Below are positions 22,157-34,103 of a stretch of 64,000 nucleotides of DNA, piece by piece (within the stretch, counting starts at the first letter, position 1; each line of letters opens with the position of its first letter). The position numbers and the translations under genes were made by a program. Source of the DNA: Fusarium oxysporum f. sp. lycopersici 4287 (taxonomy: Eukaryota > Ascomycota > Sordariomycetes > Hypocreales > Nectriaceae); assembly GCF_000149955.1 (NCBI RefSeq), contig NC_030986.1, forward strand, positions 6,560,635-6,624,634, in the 5' to 3' direction. Below the pieces are notes generated by a model that was given only the letters and a program-made list of their open reading frames with translations, did no database searches and was not told where the DNA came from.

Positions 22157-22577
22157 ACGTGTTTGATAAGCGAGCGACGCAGTCAAGCGAGCGACGCACT
22201 GCACTGTATAGCTAAAAATAGCTTACCCTATCGTAATTTACACCTTAAATAAAACAGCTAAAAATATAAAAAAAAGTATTTTTAGTAATAGTATAATAAT
22301 AGCTATGTTAAATACTTTTCCTAGATTTTGAAAAAAATTCCTTTATAAAGAAATGCTTAATTATACAGTGTATTTTACAGTGCAAATAGATTTTAAGGTT
22401 TATAGCTATATAGAATTTTCTTAGATTTTTTAAGAAGAGAAGATAGCTTATTTTAAGAGTTATATATATGCTATTAAAATTATAGCTATTTTAGGCGTAG
22501 TTTGGATTTTTAAAGAGTTTTTTAAAAACCGGATTTAAGGTGTATAGGGTGGTGCGTCGCTCGCTTATCAAACACGT
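22157..22577. mobile_element. Pogo-type MITE, 421 bp
   Basis: Perfect 25-bp terminal inverted repeats (ACGTGTTTGATAAGCGAGCG then ACGCA) flanked by TA duplications at 22155-22156 and 22578-22579. The motif AAGCGAGCGACGCA occurs twice in tandem at the left end. The inside is AT-rich with no ORF. The ends match those of the full pogo-type elements at 48759-50677 and 60225-62064 from ATAAGCGAGCG onward, so this is probably a non-autonomous derivative moved by their transposase. Confidence 0.9.
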
Positions 22578-22579
22578 TA

Positions 22580-23280
22580 TTGGAAAACATGAAAATATAT
22601 ATTTCTTTTTAATGGTTAGATATATATTCCTGCTGTTCTGCAGCTGTTGGTAAAGTCAAGACTTATGTAATTCGGCACATTACATCCAGCCCTTGTTACA
22701 ATATAACCTCCACTTGTTTTCTCTCGTGTTTCATCAATGCTACATAGGGTGTTGATTGATTTAGCATCCACATTGAGGGTTATCGCCAGCTAGGACGTTT
22801 GCGTGAGTTACCAAGAATGGACGAAAAATGCAGGCGAACTTGAAATGTATTTATATCTATTGAGTTTGATCATCTGTCTCATTTGGCGCGCGGTAATAAC
22901 ATTGGGGCCGAGACCCCGGATGATCACATTGGCGCGCGCTAGCGAAGTTGAGGCCCGCGTCCTATGCCCTGCCATTCTGACATACATTTCTATATATATA
23001 TCCTATAGTTAATAATAAATAGAGGCAGGATGCCAACTAAGTTATCACTGTCAAACTTGCCAACTGCCTTGGAATTAAAACTTTATCTTTACTGATTCTT
23101 TTTTATATATGTTAACCTGCTAATCCGGCTTGTTAATAAAGTACCTGATCTGCTTCCAAACTCTCAAGATAGGTGGCAATAAAAACCGGCTGTATATTGC
23201 CTTATACCCCAGTGGAGTCGTCAATAACGAAGAGCAAAGGTAATTACTACAGATACTGTTTACCCAGCTAAAGCTAAATT
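22580..23280. other. Intergenic, no feature recognised
   Basis: AT-rich with a few short ORFs lacking known motifs. No repeat ends were seen. Confidence 0.4.
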
Positions 23281-23741
23281 TTAGCTATAGGTATCATTGG
23301 GGCTTTCTTATCGGACCAAAGAACGAAAAAGGTGCCAAAGTCTCTGGTATACGCCACCATGTCAAGAATCACCCTATTCGCAGCTGGATATATGAGGAGA
23401 TACCTCTGTCCAATGTGCGGAGTACCAACAATCTCCTCGCTCGTATTGTCATTGCCAAGATCGAAGACGAAGGCCGGCTGGTCGACATTATTCGAAACAC
23501 ACCCGTTGCCCAAAACGACCCTAACTGGCGTTACCGAACATGGGTCGCCCAAGCTTTGTCCCAGATAGCTCAAGATGGCATGGCTACTGGGACCGCGGAA
23601 CTGGATTAGAAAAAGATCAAGGCGGTTGCTCGTGAATATGTCGCGAGCAAGACTGCAGCTGGAAGATATCTCAATGCCGCGGATATGGCGTTGCCGAAGC
23701 CGACATATGATATGCTCCAGGGGAAGGAGGTTGTACCTTAG
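23281..23741 (+). pseudogene. DUF6914-like protein, truncated and with a stop
   Basis: The frame reads YRYHWGFLIGPKNEKG, then LLARIVIAKIEDEGRLVDII and DPNWRYRTWVAQAL, a pattern I associate with the fungus-specific DUF6914 proteins of unknown function. A TAG at 23607-23609 interrupts it just where a Trp is expected; reading continues in frame to KEVVP and a TAG at 23739. TGG to TAG is a single G-to-A change. No ATG or clear first exon is seen before 23281. The family name is from memory of the pattern and less certain than the coding status. Confidence 0.5.
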
Positions 23742-23842
23742 CTAGCAGGATCCGTTTCTGGTTGATATTTGTTTCTGTTTCGTTCGTGCATCTGGTAGGA
23801 TTGTGTTTCAGACAGGGTATTAGAACTGTATTTGGCAAGACT

Positions 23843-24724
23843 TCAGATATCTCCCCACCATCTTTGGCGTGTCTTCTCCATTTCAAGCTCGGCAGGGTAG
23901 GGATCAAGAAACTGAGCAATAGAACCTTGCCATGCTTGCCGAGTATAGTTCCCACACCATGCAGAAGTGTATTCCCAGTAACAAGGGTACCAACCCGCAA
24001 ACTCCCAGTCAATGATACCGACGACATATCCACCGCGAACCAAAATGTTGAAGGGATTTAGATCTCCATGAGTAAACACCGCCGGTGGCCACGGGCCGTC
24101 CTGTTTACTCACCATTTCTTTTATTTCCTTCCATTCTTGATCATGCATTTGGTCCGGCTGTTCTTCTGGCCTGAGATCTTCACGTAACCATCGATGGAAA
24201 TCTTGGACACACTTGAACGGCCCGAATCTGGGTCTTGACCGTGGTATGCGGGAATCGCGCAACGAACCGCCTCGACAGCTTTCTACTCCTGTGCCAGGAG
24301 GTGGCGGAAGAGCCCTCAGTTCCTGGAACATTTGCCGAAGCTGTGCGAAAATGTTGTCCAGGTCGGCATCGGACAATGTTGGCCAGGCTTCTGCGAGAGA
24401 ATTTCCTTGAATGCGCTCCATAACGATAAAAGCTCGATTCTTGTAGATAAATGAGCTGTAGACAGCCGGGATAGGGATAGAAGTATTGGCGGCGACGAAG
24501 CTCATAGTTGCTGCTTCGGTAAGATGGACAAATGGCCCCGTCTTGACGATGAGGTGTTTAGAAATGGGAATACAAGGCCCATTGTGTTCGTACAAGCGCG
24601 CGGTAGTTTTAAGAGCGATGCGGGTCAGCAGGCGACGAAGTAGCGTATTTTTTATGGCCAAGGAGTCTGTACCGTCGTGTTAAGTGGCCGTTCCGTCGTC
24701 GGGAGGAACGTAAGGTGTTGACAT
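23843..24724 (-). pseudogene. Aminoglycoside phosphotransferase-like kinase, early stop
   Basis: The APH/choline-kinase-like fold is shown by VMERIQGNSLAEAWP, the catalytic loop FTHGDLNPFNILV (HGDxxxxN) and the metal-binding GIIDWEFAGWYP. These fungal proteins phosphorylate unknown small molecules; they are not necessarily drug-resistance genes. The natural start seems to be the ATG at 24724-24722 (MSTPYVPPDDGTAT), but a TAA follows at codon 15 (24682-24680), after which the same frame runs open to the end at 23843. No splice pair removes the stop in frame, and there is no other ATG before the kinase N-lobe except one well inside it. So either this copy is inactivated by one mutation or translation starts late. 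Confidence 0.75.
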
Positions 24725-24970
24725 GCTGGAAGCTAACTAAGCGGAATCGCTGGCTTAATGGAATTAGAGGCGCTGCTTTATGTATGGCACGTGGCCATCA
24801 GCTTATTTAGATGAAAGCGCGCCGTGGAAGCTGACACATGGGTAGTTCAAGAAGTGACGAATAATGTGCTTAGACAGGATTAAAATTATTGCGCGCCGGT
24901 GTTGCTGATTCTACACCCCGTGATGTCCCTTGTGTATGAAGCCATCAGGTTAGTCGAAATTGCCGTTGCA

Positions 24971-25121
24971 AGTTTCGCGGTCATTGCACTAGCCTATCTG
25001 GGTCTTAGCTCTCCCAGCTTCTAGCAAATCAGAATTTAGCGGCCATATGCTAACTTCATTAGATTTTGGCGGTCATGCACTAGCCTAATCAGGATTTCGC
25101 GGTCAACCCAGGGGCTAGCAC
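24971..25121 (+). repeat. Five degenerate ~30-bp tandem repeats
   Basis: Units of about 30 bp share TTTNGCGGTCA followed by GCACTAGCCTAATC-like sequence: clear at 24971, 25032, 25062 and 25092, weaker at 25001. They lie about 70-220 bp before the AT-hook ORF at 25190 and could be transposon subterminal repeats or clustered protein-binding sites. Confidence 0.6.
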
Positions 25122-25189
25122 ATCTCATCAAGCTGTAGGAGCTTCGAAACAGCCCAAATCAATCACAACTATACTTTATCTTGATAACT

Positions 25190-25366
25190 ATGCCCGAAGC
25201 ACCTGAAAAGCGCGGGCGACCACGGAAATATGCTACATCAAAGGAGAAAGCAAAGCAAGATGTCAATGCTAAACGCGCCCGACGACGGCTTCGGAACTCG
25301 GTGCATGGAAATATCCGATGTCGAGCCGATTCTCCTCACTCTCTTCAATATCCTCATCCCCGGTGA
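25190..25366 (+). CDS. Small AT-hook ORF, probably transposon-derived fragment
   Basis: ATG-initiated ORF of 58 aa whose first half, EKRGRPRKYATSKEKAKQD, has an AT-hook (RGRP) followed by a basic helix-like run. This beginning resembles N-termini of several fungal transposon proteins, but it loses coding character after about 30 residues. No family is certain. Confidence 0.35.
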   Translation: MPEAPEKRGRPRKYATSKEKAKQDVNAKRARRRLRNSVHGNIRCRADSPHSLQYPHPR

Positions 25367-25711
25367 CAAGCTGACATTGCTGCGTCATATTTTCCCTAGG
25401 CACTTCCTATCAACAAGTTCATGCTTTATGCAGCTAAAAGTTGGTAAATATGCACTGACGATATGCTCTCCTGATTGGTTCAGCGGTTGAAACAACAGGG
25501 ATGTAAGCGCTGATGAAATAACTGCCTGCGCTGCCTAATATCGCAGGACAATTACCCCGCCCTCCTGCGACAAACATATGCTGTTCAAGTTCATTTCATC
25601 TAGAATGAAGGATAGCATCATGGTCATGCGTCAATCCAAGGACGAGACAAATCAAACGCAAGACCTGGGCGAATCCTGGTCTCCGTATAAGCCTCTGAGC
25701 CAACATCGAGA

Positions 25712-26314
25712 TTGCCAACAGATTCACCCCGAACCGACTCTGCTGAACGCAGCTTCGCAGAGAAGTTGTACAATGACGACTATTGGAAGCGCCTGTGGAT
25801 AATCCAGGAGATTGGGCTAGCCCAGAAGATTAAAGTATGCTTTGGAAACTCGGCGACAGAATGGAAACAGTTTACGCAGTTCATCACCATGCACAACTTT
25901 GGATCTAAAGGCCCTATAAGGTTGGAACGGCAGCGAGAGGAGAAATATACCGGGTCAAACACCTTGCTTCAGCTACTGCAGGACCATAAAGAAGCAGATT
26001 GCCAAGACAGGAAAGATAAGGTATATGGCCTTGTAGGAATGGCTTCAGACGCCCGCGGCTTTTCTATCGATTATAATAAATCAGTCTTTGAGATTTGGAC
26101 CGATGTGATGGAATTTATGAATCAACACAGCCTATTTTTTGACAGGGATATCATATCCATCGGGCACCTCGTTAAGTTTCTACTCACGGGGGCGGAATGC
26201 GATCCCTTGCAGCAGATCCTGGGGCTATACGCACCTAGAGAGGTCAAGCAGAGCTCGATGAAATATGATAGTAGTCTTTGTACTCTTTTTTCTATCTTTG
26301 AAGAGAAAATCTAA
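25712..26314 (+). pseudogene. HET-domain (heterokaryon incompatibility) gene relic
   Basis: The frame carries the second half of a HET domain: YWKRLWIIQEIGLAQKIKVC, then DRKDKVYGLVGMASDARGF and IDYNKSVFEIWTDVMEF. HET proteins trigger cell death when genetically different hyphae fuse. The N-terminal HET block with the SY.WG motif is missing; upstream frames (25560-25710) are broken by stops. The ORF stops at 26314 and runs into AT-rich sequence, and the usual long C-terminal part is absent. Confidence 0.75.
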
Positions 26315-26644
26315 GGCAAATAAACTCTTTGTATACTTTAAATATCCCGAATACCATAAGGTATAAAGATTTATTTTAAAATAGTTGTTTAAAGCTATTA
26401 ATAGTATTTAACTATATTATATGGTTTGTGGAGATATCCAAATTATATTAGCCAAAGTAGACCCGGCCGTTCTATTTCAGAAGGTAATCTTCAGCCTATC
26501 AAGGCAGAGGACTTATAATGACTAGGCAGTAAAGTTTATAGCTTAACAAGGCTTCTGTTACTCCTTGATAAGTATAGACATTGCACGGCTTCTAATCTGT
26601 TATACCTTCTACGTATATATAGTATACTCAGCTGAAGATCTATC

Positions 26645-28940
26645 AGAGTTGCTCCTCCCAAAACTGTGGTACTATGCGTAGTACTGTCAGAGAGCAATAC
26701 CATGCAATACCCACCTACCGCCAGTAATACCCACCAAGTAAGCAAAAAAAATATTTCCCCATACGAAATGCAATTTTTCAACCAGATGTAGGAAATCCAA
26801 CAAAATTAACAAGAGTGAAATAACATTCGAATTTCATTTTAAAATTAGGTGGATTTTAGTATTTTCGCAGTATTCTAACTTCACGCCCTGCCCACGTGCG
26901 TACCACAGTTAACTTTTCCTCCTCCGAATTTGGCCTCTCATGTTCTTCCATCCCTCCCACCTCGATCACATCCTCAACAGCATTTGCCCTTTTAATTGCT
27001 TTTTTGGCTCAGAAATAACACTACCAGCCACTAGAGCTTCGGCTAATGTCATAAACCTTTTATTAGGATTCAGTATCGCCCCCCTCTTCTTGCCTCTGCT
27101 CAACCGGTCAACCTCCTCCTCTAGACTAGCTATTCTGGTGCCGAGAGAGGCAATCTTTGACTCTTGAGCTTTAAACCCTCTTATTATTAGAAAGTAACAT
27201 CTTCTTGTTAATAGGCTCTTGTTCTTCCCCAGATCTCTGATATAGCAGCTGGTCATTGGCGTATAATCAGGGTCGACTTGCCTATCTCTGTGGCTATCTA
27301 ACCTGGGCATTATTTCTTTCCTATCTAGCTAAATCTTAGGATAGAGGAGCGCTTTCCGTCGTAAAATCGGTCAGTTCCTAGTCACTCTCCAGCCTAAGAG
27401 GATATTTTTCTTTATTATACCTACTGCTTTAGCTTTAGTATAGGGCTTAATAAAGTTAACCTTATCTACCGGCGCAGAATTAGTTAGGCTGGTAAGTTTC
27501 TATAGTTCTTTTTAATAGGCAGCCTTAGAGGCATTAAAGATACTATTATCCAGTGGCTACAGGCCATGAGAGCAGTGTATAGGCAAGTAATAGCAATGAA
27601 CATTATTTAAAAAACATAGAGCCATCTGCTTATCCTAGATTTAGGGTCAGCGCTATCAGCGGTATTTCTAATTTAGAACAAGTAGACACCTATAGATATA
27701 TAGCTCCTATGGCTATATAATATAATAAGCCTTGCATTAGGCTTATCTGCTGATTATATTTAAGGCAGATAGAACTCCTTAAGCTACGTAACTATAATAT
27801 AGTTATCTATCTAGCTATTATTAGATATAATATAATACCAGTTGGCAATTATTTTAAACTTATCTATGAACTACTACTACTAAAAGTCTTTACCTTTAAA
27901 GATAATTCCAGGATTTAAAAGACAGCTATTTATGGTAACTGCTTTAATAAAGGTAATCTAAGTATAAGTTTACAAGCCCTTAAGAAAGGCCTTCCTCCTA
28001 GGATCACTACTGCTAATAACTAAAGAATCTAAGCCTAGCTTTTTAATAAATTAATAAGTTTTATAGGAAAAATAATTAATACTTACTAAACCTAGCTATA
28101 ATACTACCCTTATTAATATTAACTATATTCTCTGACTTAATCTAACTATATTTACTTTCCTAGATACTAAAATACTAATTAATAGCTATTAAGATAAAAG
28201 AGTTAAACCTTACAGCTTCCTGGTATTTTCCTACCCCTGTCTTTGATATTAGGATAGTATTTAATAAACTTGGCTAATTAATATATACTAATATGCCTTT
28301 CCTGGCCTTACTATCTTAAGGGGGCAGTAACAGTGGCACAAACTTAACTATAGGAAGGAGCATAGCCTAAGGCCTCTTATTAAAACATCCAGGTAACTAA
28401 TCTAGACTTCTACAACTTAAATAAAAGCTAAGTAGGTTAGGTAATCTTAGATTTTAGCAGTAGACCTCTCAACCTGTTAGATGAGAGTAGTTTAAGGCAT
28501 AATATTTTTTTAGGCAGCCTAGTTCTAGGAAAGACCTTTATCTATAACATCTAATATAACCTAGATAATATCCTCCTATATATAAGATTATTGAGGCATA
28601 TTAGAAGTAATAAAGGAAAGATAGGAAAGCAAAAATTCTTAATAAAGCTTTAGGGAGGCTGGTTAATAAGGGGGGGCATTTCAGATATTTTATATTAGTG
28701 CTATATAACTATACCATATATATCACTAAAGAAGTAATATTATAATATTTAATTCTATGTAATTACTAAGATAATAGGCATTCTCTTATAAAAATACCTT
28801 TTCTTTTAATAAAGTATTGTGTAAATGAAATTAGGCATTTTATATAAGGAAATATTTTTTTGCTTACCTTTAGGTGGTACTGCATGGGTAGGCCTATACT
28901 CAGATTTTGGCCACCGCCATGTATCAGGAGGTGCAACTAG
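26645..28940. mobile_element. Fot/pogo-type transposon, heavily degraded (RIP-like)
   Basis: Inverted, imperfect ends: the left region (26645-26770) and right region (28835-28940) both contain, in opposite orientation, AAATATTTTTTTGCTTAC, then TGCATGG and GGAGG(T/A)GCAACT. Between them lies an extremely TA-rich stretch whose minus strand still gives pieces of a Fot-type transposase. End points are approximate and no clear TA duplication was assigned. Confidence 0.7.
26966..28600 (-). pseudogene. Degraded Fot-type transposase
   Basis: Reading on the minus strand, the 3' part (27310-26966) is an open 114-codon segment with a coiled-coil-like run (IASLGTRIASLEEEVDRLSR) then KKRGAILNPNKRF, as at the C-terminus of Fot/pogo transposases. 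Upstream (about 27570-27400) PLDNSIFNASKAAY resembles the third catalytic Asp region (PLD..F..LK..Y). The N-terminus, near 28590-28470, begins MPQ and includes VILDVIDKG. Dozens of stops (mostly TAA and TAG) are spread throughout, in keeping with RIP. Confidence 0.7.
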
Positions 28941-29093
28941 AAGTTTAATGCTGATATGTTATCTGTATCTATGTGCCTATCTGCTATTACAAAGTGAAGC
29001 GAAGATTCAAAAGAAATGGCCATTATAACGGCCATACAGAATGGAAAATAAGGTTCCCAAAAAGGCTTTGGAAGCCGCCGGATGGTAAAACAT

Positions 29094-31201
29094 TTACCAC
29101 GGGGCGAATGCTCGGCAAAGCTTACCATCGTGTCGCTGCACCCAATCCTCACTTCCAACACACCGAGGGCACCACAAAAGACCATCAGGATCATATTTTT
29201 CCTTGATTTCGCGAAGGCGGGCGTAGTTTGGTCCCCAAAATGACGATTGCCAGTCCGGTTCGATCGAGCTTGCCTTGTTTTCATGCGTTAGTAGAGTCCC
29301 TATGCTTCAATAAAGGATTGATGTCTTGCCTCGTTGAGATAGGCACCTTGAACAGGGTCGAGGTCTCTCAGCAATCCAAGCTTGCGGTATGTCATATCGT
29401 GGATCATGCTTCGGATCTCGGTTTCGTTCGTTGAGTCCGTCCAAGCTTGACCGGTGATGAGATGGACAGTTGCGTTGCGCCAGGAAGGATGAAGAGAGTT
29501 GTTGACAGATTTGGGGCTGATTGTGAGAGTACCGGACATTGAGAGATTTGGCAGGCCGTTCTGAACACTATTAGTGAGAGAGCTTAGAGAATGCAGTTTA
29601 TCCTCCATCCATACCGATGGTGCTTTCTTGGTAGGGCCAATCTTCTTGTACACGGCGGCGAACTTGTCAGTTTTTTCTATGACGGCACGTCGTGAGATTA
29701 GGCGGGATGTTCTAATACTATGGCCTGCGCTGACAGATCCAATATCAGGCAAAATCTTGAGCAAACCTTGCCAGTTGTTCACAGGAAGCCTGTTCAAGGA
29801 CCAGGCGACTGTTGCGTTGGAAGATCTTAACAGCTTTGCAAATGGTCGGATGGCATCTTCGTAGGTTTTGTTGGACGCTTCAAACATCATCAATGAGCCG
29901 CTGAAGGTGAGAGCTTCGGCCGAAGGAGGTCCTTCAACCGTGTAGTAGCCGTGGATACCTGCATCCTGCATGGCGGGGAACAGAGCATGGGCATCTGCGA
30001 TGAACTGGTACCACTCGTCTTCCGAGGTGTGATTCTTGATACTGGTATCGAATGCTACCATGACCATTTGAGGTGCAGGATAAGCTTTGACGGTGAGACT
30101 TGTGATGACACCAAAGGTGCCACCACCACCACCGCGGATGGCCCAGTAGAGGTCCTCATTTTGACATTCATTGGCAATCACGACTTTTCCAGATGGAGTA
30201 ACAATCTCTGCCTCTAGGATGTTGTCTGCACCCTGTCCGTAGTGGCCCGTAGCGAATCCGTGACCACCTCCAGTAGACCAACCGGCGACTCCAACGTCCT
30301 ATAACGAGTCAGTCACCATGAAAACTTCACTAGGAATGGGAAAACTTACGTTACTGGTACCGCTAACAGCCAGAGCATTCCTGGCAGCCAATGTTTCGAC
30401 CATTTCCCCATCCTGAACGCCAGCGCCAACAGTGGCAGCCATGCGTGGGCTTGGGGTGTCCTTCGAATTGGGACAGGTAGAGTTGAAGTTCTCAATCAGT
30501 TCAATGCCCTTCAAGTTGTGAGTCCAGATCCTGGCAAAAAGTCAGCATCAGCTCGGAATATTTAGTTCTGGCTACACGTACGACAGACTGCTTGACCCTA
30601 AGTTCCTGTGCGTTGTTAGCAAGTATTCTCTACACAAAGTGTCAACTCAAATTCTTTACCTTCCATCGCCAGCATGTCCCGTGTTCTTGATGACCAATCT
30701 GATGTTCTTCACCGCGGCGAACCTCAGCGCTTCTACAACATGATCCGTGGTAGTAGCGTTCACGACATAAGGAGGAAGCACGTCGTTTGAGCATCCTCGC
30801 TCGCCCGCCTCGGGGTCGTCGTAGATACTAGTTCCGTTCTTGTAGACCGGAATACAACCAGCATTCGACCACTCGCTGTGAAGGCTCGCCGGATCGCTAG
30901 AGTGAAACTTTGACTCTGGCCACTGCTTGATGACGGAATCGCAAGCCTCGGCGTCGTAGTTGGGATGAGATTTGTAGCAAACAGCGCCTGGAGGTGTATA
31001 GCGAATCAGGTGGCCGCCAATGGTGGAGTTCAGAGCGGTCCAGGTTTTGGTCGATGGCCAGCAGGAATCGTCAGTAGTCTGAAGATGTCGTTAGCAACCT
31101 AATTAGGACGGCCATAGTAGACTTACGCATCGACATTGGTCTTTGGCAAGTGCACTTGAAAGGAAGAAGCCTGCAATAGCAAGCGAATATGATGGGTGCA
31201 T
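29094..31201 (-). CDS. Secreted FAD-linked oxidoreductase (berberine-bridge-enzyme type)
   Basis: Six exons: 31201-31127, 31078-30660, 30605-30582, 30530-30350, 30298-29330 and 29273-29094, joining in frame to 615 aa. A signal peptide (LAIAGFFLSSALA) is followed by CRCTTDDSCWPS, the FAD-binding PCMH-type domain with KNTGHAGDGRN (the His is the likely covalent FAD site), GWSTGGGHGF and YWAIRGGGGGTFGVIT, and the C-terminal BBE domain ending in FWGPNYARLREIKEKYDPDG then WCPRCVGSEDW. Such enzymes oxidise sugars, alkaloids or polyketide intermediates. The second FAD-linking Cys of bicovalent members is not seen. Exon 3 is only 24 nt. The last intron (29329-29274) keeps the family sequence in frame only with a GC donor (GCAAGA), and has a perfect TACTAAC branch site. 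The gene looks intact. Confidence 0.85.
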
Positions 31202-32167
31202 GGTATTCGAGTCTTCTCAGAATGTCACCTGTAGGGTAGTAGGATGAAGACTAGAAGATCAATTCTCGATTGTAAGGTCTCTGTTTTATTTACAAGAGAC
31301 TGAACTTATACAAAAGGTGGGCACTGACGTAATGACACCAATTACGCAGAAATACAATAGCGAAAAATCAGGTCGAATACGGAAATATCCACGAAGAATA
31401 AGTTGAGCACTCACTTGGGTGGAGCATTCGCTTATGATACACGATAAATAAGGCAAGGATAATCAACACAGCCCGTCGGCAGCGACAAATATAAGCTGCA
31501 AGTCCCGTAGGCCCCGGAATTTAGTGGACTCCGGGACTTCCGGAAACCTGTTTTTCGTTTGCTACAGGGCAAAACTGCGCTAACACGTTACTTGTTCACT
31601 CAATATTACTAATACGCGTATAGGCGGCCGCACGTAACGATAGTAACTCGTACATGCATAAAGCGTTCAATTTCGAAACAGTATGTTCTAACACGGGATA
31701 TAGCATTATTTTCGTGAAACTACATCCTTTTCATCCGTGCAAACTGGTAGGCTCCCAAATGCCACACGGCTGCTGCCCTTACCAGGGGTCTAATGTTGTG
31801 GTATCAGATAATCAGACTAAGGACCTTCAGTCCCTTCGATGCATTGGTCCTGGAAGAATGATTGAAGCAGTAAAGGCGTGGGTTTGTAGTAGAATGCTTA
31901 TATTAAAGCGGTAAGCAAGCAGGCTTGCATAGGCAATCTTCATATGATTTCGGTATAAGATGGCCAGAGAAGGACAAGTCCAACTTTCGTGAACCGAGAG
32001 GGCTAGCTGACAAGAGCTTGGCCCAACAAAGAGGATGCTTGCAGATCCCAATCAAAAAATCCGTAATTTTCTTGGTAAAAATGGGCAGACTTAAATTGTT
32101 TTTTAAAAACTGCTGTATATGCCTGAGACGTCGGGGCCGGAAGTAAAATAAATAATCTACTTGGTAT
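31202..32167. other. Promoter region and intergenic DNA
   Basis: Upstream of the FAD oxidase. Contains TTCCGGAA at 31538-31545 and a nearby CCGGAA at 31514, like the motifs in other promoters of this window. ORFs here show no known motifs. Confidence 0.4.
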
Positions 32168-33722
32168 TTATCTTCTCCTATCGAGTAAACTCTGAACCCA
32201 AGACCTTGTTTCCAAGCTGGGAAGACGGGATTGGAGAACGGCAAGCATGGGCCATGACATAAGCAATAATCTAGCAGCCATACCAGGTCCCCCTTGCGCA
32301 CACTTCAAGTTGCCATCAATAACCTTGCGTATAATCTCGCAAAGCTCGTCCACTACGGTCGCTTTCAACACATTTTCCACTGGGGCCCCGACATCTTCTA
32401 GCAGAGATAAAAGCATTTCGGTCATGTGCAAGCGCATCGTCAGGTACAGACTCTTAGCTATTGCAACGCTCGTCTCATTATCTGGACTTAGTAATCCATT
32501 GAAGTACCCGGGGTGGGTAGCAGAACGCGGACATTGGGCGACAAGGGATGCGGCATGCCCAAGGTTTGCAATTGTCTGAATGATTTCGTCGATAAGTGTA
32601 GCCATATTTGCTGAAGAGAGGTTTGAGCAAAGTGTAGATGTCAAAATGCGAACTTTTCCGGTCAGCTCGACACAATCTTGTATAAGCGGCTCGATTGTAC
32701 GAAATTGGGCCCAATTGGTCCAAGGGCTTACAAAGTCGGTCTTCAGTGAGCTCGGGTCGGTACCTAGGAGGAAAATATCGAGTAGCTGCACCAGGCAAAA
32801 GACGAAAGATATCAACGTCAGCTAGAGTTGGAGACTTTGCAATATCATGGAAAGATTGACTTACACGAACATGCCTATAGAATTGGAAGACACTTATGTC
32901 TATAGAGCTGTCTAGTTTTTGCCGAGTTCGGTATCGAATAAGCGCGAGTGCACCTGTAGCGTGTGGGTGGCATTTTAACCCATCTGTCTCTACCTTTCTT
33001 TCCGACCGTTGTTGAACGATGACCTTCGTTAGTTAGCATATAAATGAACATTGAGAACGATGAGGGTCAGAGAACTGACTTCGAAGAGGCCTAGAAGGAA
33101 AATGGACATCAAGATGGCGTCATTCTGTAATTGAGCCGGCTCGGCGATATCTCTCTTCAATGCAGAAACTGCGGCGCAATATTCCAATTTGGGTAGAAGT
33201 CCATATTGGTTAAGATTTGCAGACGAGTGGGCTAGAGCTGCGGCTTGGAGAGCATGCATGAAAGGCGATACAGAAGTATTGACAGCTATGAAGGGAAGGG
33301 CTACGAACACGCCCACGCTGGCGTCGAAGCACAAATCATAGTACATCCGATGAACGGCGTAAATTTGGACGTTCTGATCAATATCCCTGGAAACTGAGAC
33401 GGGCGAGGCGTGAATGGCCGATGCCGTCAAGGGCGGTGTATCTGTGTTGTTTTGTCTCAGGCGTTGCTGACGATTCACTCTCAATTGTACCTTGCGAGAA
33501 ACCTGCTCGTTTTGTTGTCTGTGTATCAAGCTCCAGGTATCCGGATAACCAGGGCATACATGAGTGAGACGCTTACATCGCCCACATGATGGTTTTTCGA
33601 GATCGCACTGCATACGTGGTGTGAGAGATTATGTGTCGCTATCGCATGAAGCGCCGCCTCACCTTGACACGGCTGTCTTTGCAGCTGAAACAGCCCATTG
33701 CTGGTCGTCCGAGATTAACCAT
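32168..33722 (-). CDS. Zn2Cys6 transcription factor
   Basis: Four exons (33722-33663, 33607-33080, 33023-32865, 32785-32168) give 454 aa. The zinc cluster is split by the first intron: CFSCKDSRVK then CDLEKPSCGRCKRLTHVC, matching CX2CX6CX6CX2CX6C. The middle and C-terminal parts match the short fungal-specific regulator type (YDLCFDASVGVFVALPF, DAILMSIFLLGLFE, TGALALIRYRTRQKLDSS). The expected basic residues after the second Cys are partly replaced (KDSRVK). Introns are 55, 56 and 79 nt; the second donor, GTCAGT, is unusual. It is a nuclear DNA-binding protein; its target is unknown. Its neighbour on the same strand is the FAD oxidase, which it might control. Confidence 0.8.
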
Positions 33723-34103
33723 GCTCAAGGCTTGAATACATGAATTACCATAACCTGAGAGGCGGTGGTCGAACGGGGAGGGGCTTTATACGAACGAAAT
33801 GTTGGTAAACTCAATTTGTGAAACGGACATTAGGATACCGATCGGGATTAGTTATGCCTCATAGTGAAACGCCACCGTACTCATCATCCCGTGCCAATCT
33901 CCACATTTTATTTTGGTAATACCCCGTGCCATAATTGCCACGCTAAGCCGTGATTGTCCAACACCGTTGACTACAATATACACAACTGCACAAACCCGGC
34001 GCGCCTCCCGGTATCCCAGTATCTCAACTTATATCCTGCATTTCAACGCAAAATGTATGGGCGGGGCGAAGACAGAAGGGGTGAGCGCATTCCACCTTGC
34101 ATT
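33723..34103. other. Intergenic, no feature recognised
   Basis: Upstream region of the Zn2Cys6 gene and downstream region of the GFA gene. Nothing else seen. Confidence 0.4.

Noticed and set aside
23843..24661. Phosphotransferase starting at a TTG codon (24661)
   Set aside because: Nuclear fungal genes start with ATG; the upstream ATG at 24724 followed by a stop explains the frame better.
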